Origin: Anaerolineales bacterium
Lineage (GTDB): Bacteria; Chloroflexota; Anaerolineae; Anaerolineales; UBA4823
Assembly: GCA_022865865.1 (NCBI GenBank)
Contig: JALHTN010000096.1
Coordinates: forward strand, 1-5,868
DNA: 5,868 nt
Direction of reading: 5' to 3'
The stretch's first letter is position 1. Every line of letters begins with the position of its first letter. This document shows, in pieces, positions 5,473 to 5,868 of the stretch. Below the pieces are notes generated by a model. It was not told the DNA's origin and did no database searches. It worked only from the letters and a program-made list of their open reading frames with translations. Both the position numbers and the translations under genes were made by a program.

Positions 5473-5868
5473 CTACAGCACTTCTGTGAGATCCAGGTGG
5501 CGAGCAGCAGCGCGCTGCTGCATCCACTCGGATTTCGATCCCGGAACCGGCACGACCTCCTGTTCAGGACGGCGCACCAAGATCAAGGCGTTTTCTGGGC
5601 AGGCTTGGACGCAAACTCCACAGCCCACGCAGCGCAGCTGGCTGACCTGGGCAGTAAAATCCATGCTCAAGGCGTCAAACTGGCAGTACTCCAGGCAGTC
5701 CTCACAGGCAATACACAGGTCATCTTCTACTGTATTAACAAATGCGGATTTGGCGACCGCGTTGGCGATGCCCAGCTCGCTGATGCCGCGCAGAATACCA
5801 CAAGAGCAGGTGCAGCAGTTGCAGATATAAGATTCGCCGTGCTGGTTGTTGCTGACCGAGTGCACCAG
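5473..5868 (-). CDS. 4Fe-4S dicluster ferredoxin-type protein, N-terminus outside window
   Basis: The frame is open to the right edge, so only the last 131 residues are present. A GTG at 5865 is in frame but has no visible upstream context, and the true start is probably well upstream. Numbered from that GTG, a Cys-rich segment ICNCCTCSCGILRG (cysteines 15, 17, 18, 20, 22) precedes a bacterial-type 2[4Fe-4S] ferredoxin domain. Cluster set one is C51-x2-C54-x2-C57-x3-C61 and set two is C79-x2-C82-x2-C85-x3-C89-P. In set one the usual proline after the fourth cysteine is glutamine. The tail of about 30 residues is charged and ends in LTEVL. Proteins with this CxCCxCxCG plus diferredoxin ending are, from memory, larger Fe-S proteins of several hundred residues found in anaerobes, with unknown partners. 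It is the first visible gene of the minus-strand set and likely transfers electrons in the cytoplasm. Confidence 0.85.
   Translation of the reverse strand: MVHSVSNNQHGESYICNCCTCSCGILRGISELGIANAVAKSAFVNTVEDDLCIACEDCLEYCQFDALSMDFTAQVSQLRCVGCGVCVQACPENALILVRRPEQEVVPVPGSKSEWMQQRAAARHLDLTEVL

Overview
The window looks like a bacterial chromosome segment of moderate GC content. It carries three groups of genes and no RNA genes, insertion sequences or CRISPR. The gene styles suggest an anaerobic, possibly monoderm bacterium, and an Anaerolineae-like Chloroflexota is my best guess. The clues are an HlyD-type adaptor with repeated 'KDG..(A)D' coiled-coil segments, a DesK/LiaS-type histidine kinase with its NarL-type regulator, and two cysteine-rich Fe-S proteins. 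This is inference from family resemblance; no phylogenetic marker is present.

Layout. (1) 1-1538, minus strand: a membrane-anchored HlyD/MacA-like efflux adaptor, open at the left edge, so its extreme C-terminus and any following ABC transporter genes lie outside the window. (2) 1539-1788: a divergent control region. Its centre is a perfect 18-bp palindrome lying almost exactly midway between two outward-facing extended -10 elements that share TGTGCTAT. (3) 1789-3691, plus strand: a membrane histidine kinase and a NarL/FixJ response regulator with overlapping reading frames. (4) 3692-3915: a convergent intergenic region with several inverted repeats. (5) 3916-5868, minus strand: an apparent operon, read right to left, of an Fe-S protein (C-terminal part only), a GNAT acetyltransferase and a short QueG-like double-cluster Fe-S protein. 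A 195-bp gap precedes the last gene.

How the parts may work together. The kinase probably senses membrane or cell-envelope state through its multi-pass N-terminal domain and phosphorylates the co-translated regulator. The regulator is the natural candidate to bind the 18-bp palindrome, which would control both its own operon and the divergent adaptor gene. That makes the left half a self-contained sense-and-export module. The right half looks like an unrelated redox module whose substrate cannot be read from sequence. The most notable observation is the symmetric divergent promoter, which includes a -10 element placing the predicted kinase transcript start on the A of its ATG (a leaderless mRNA).
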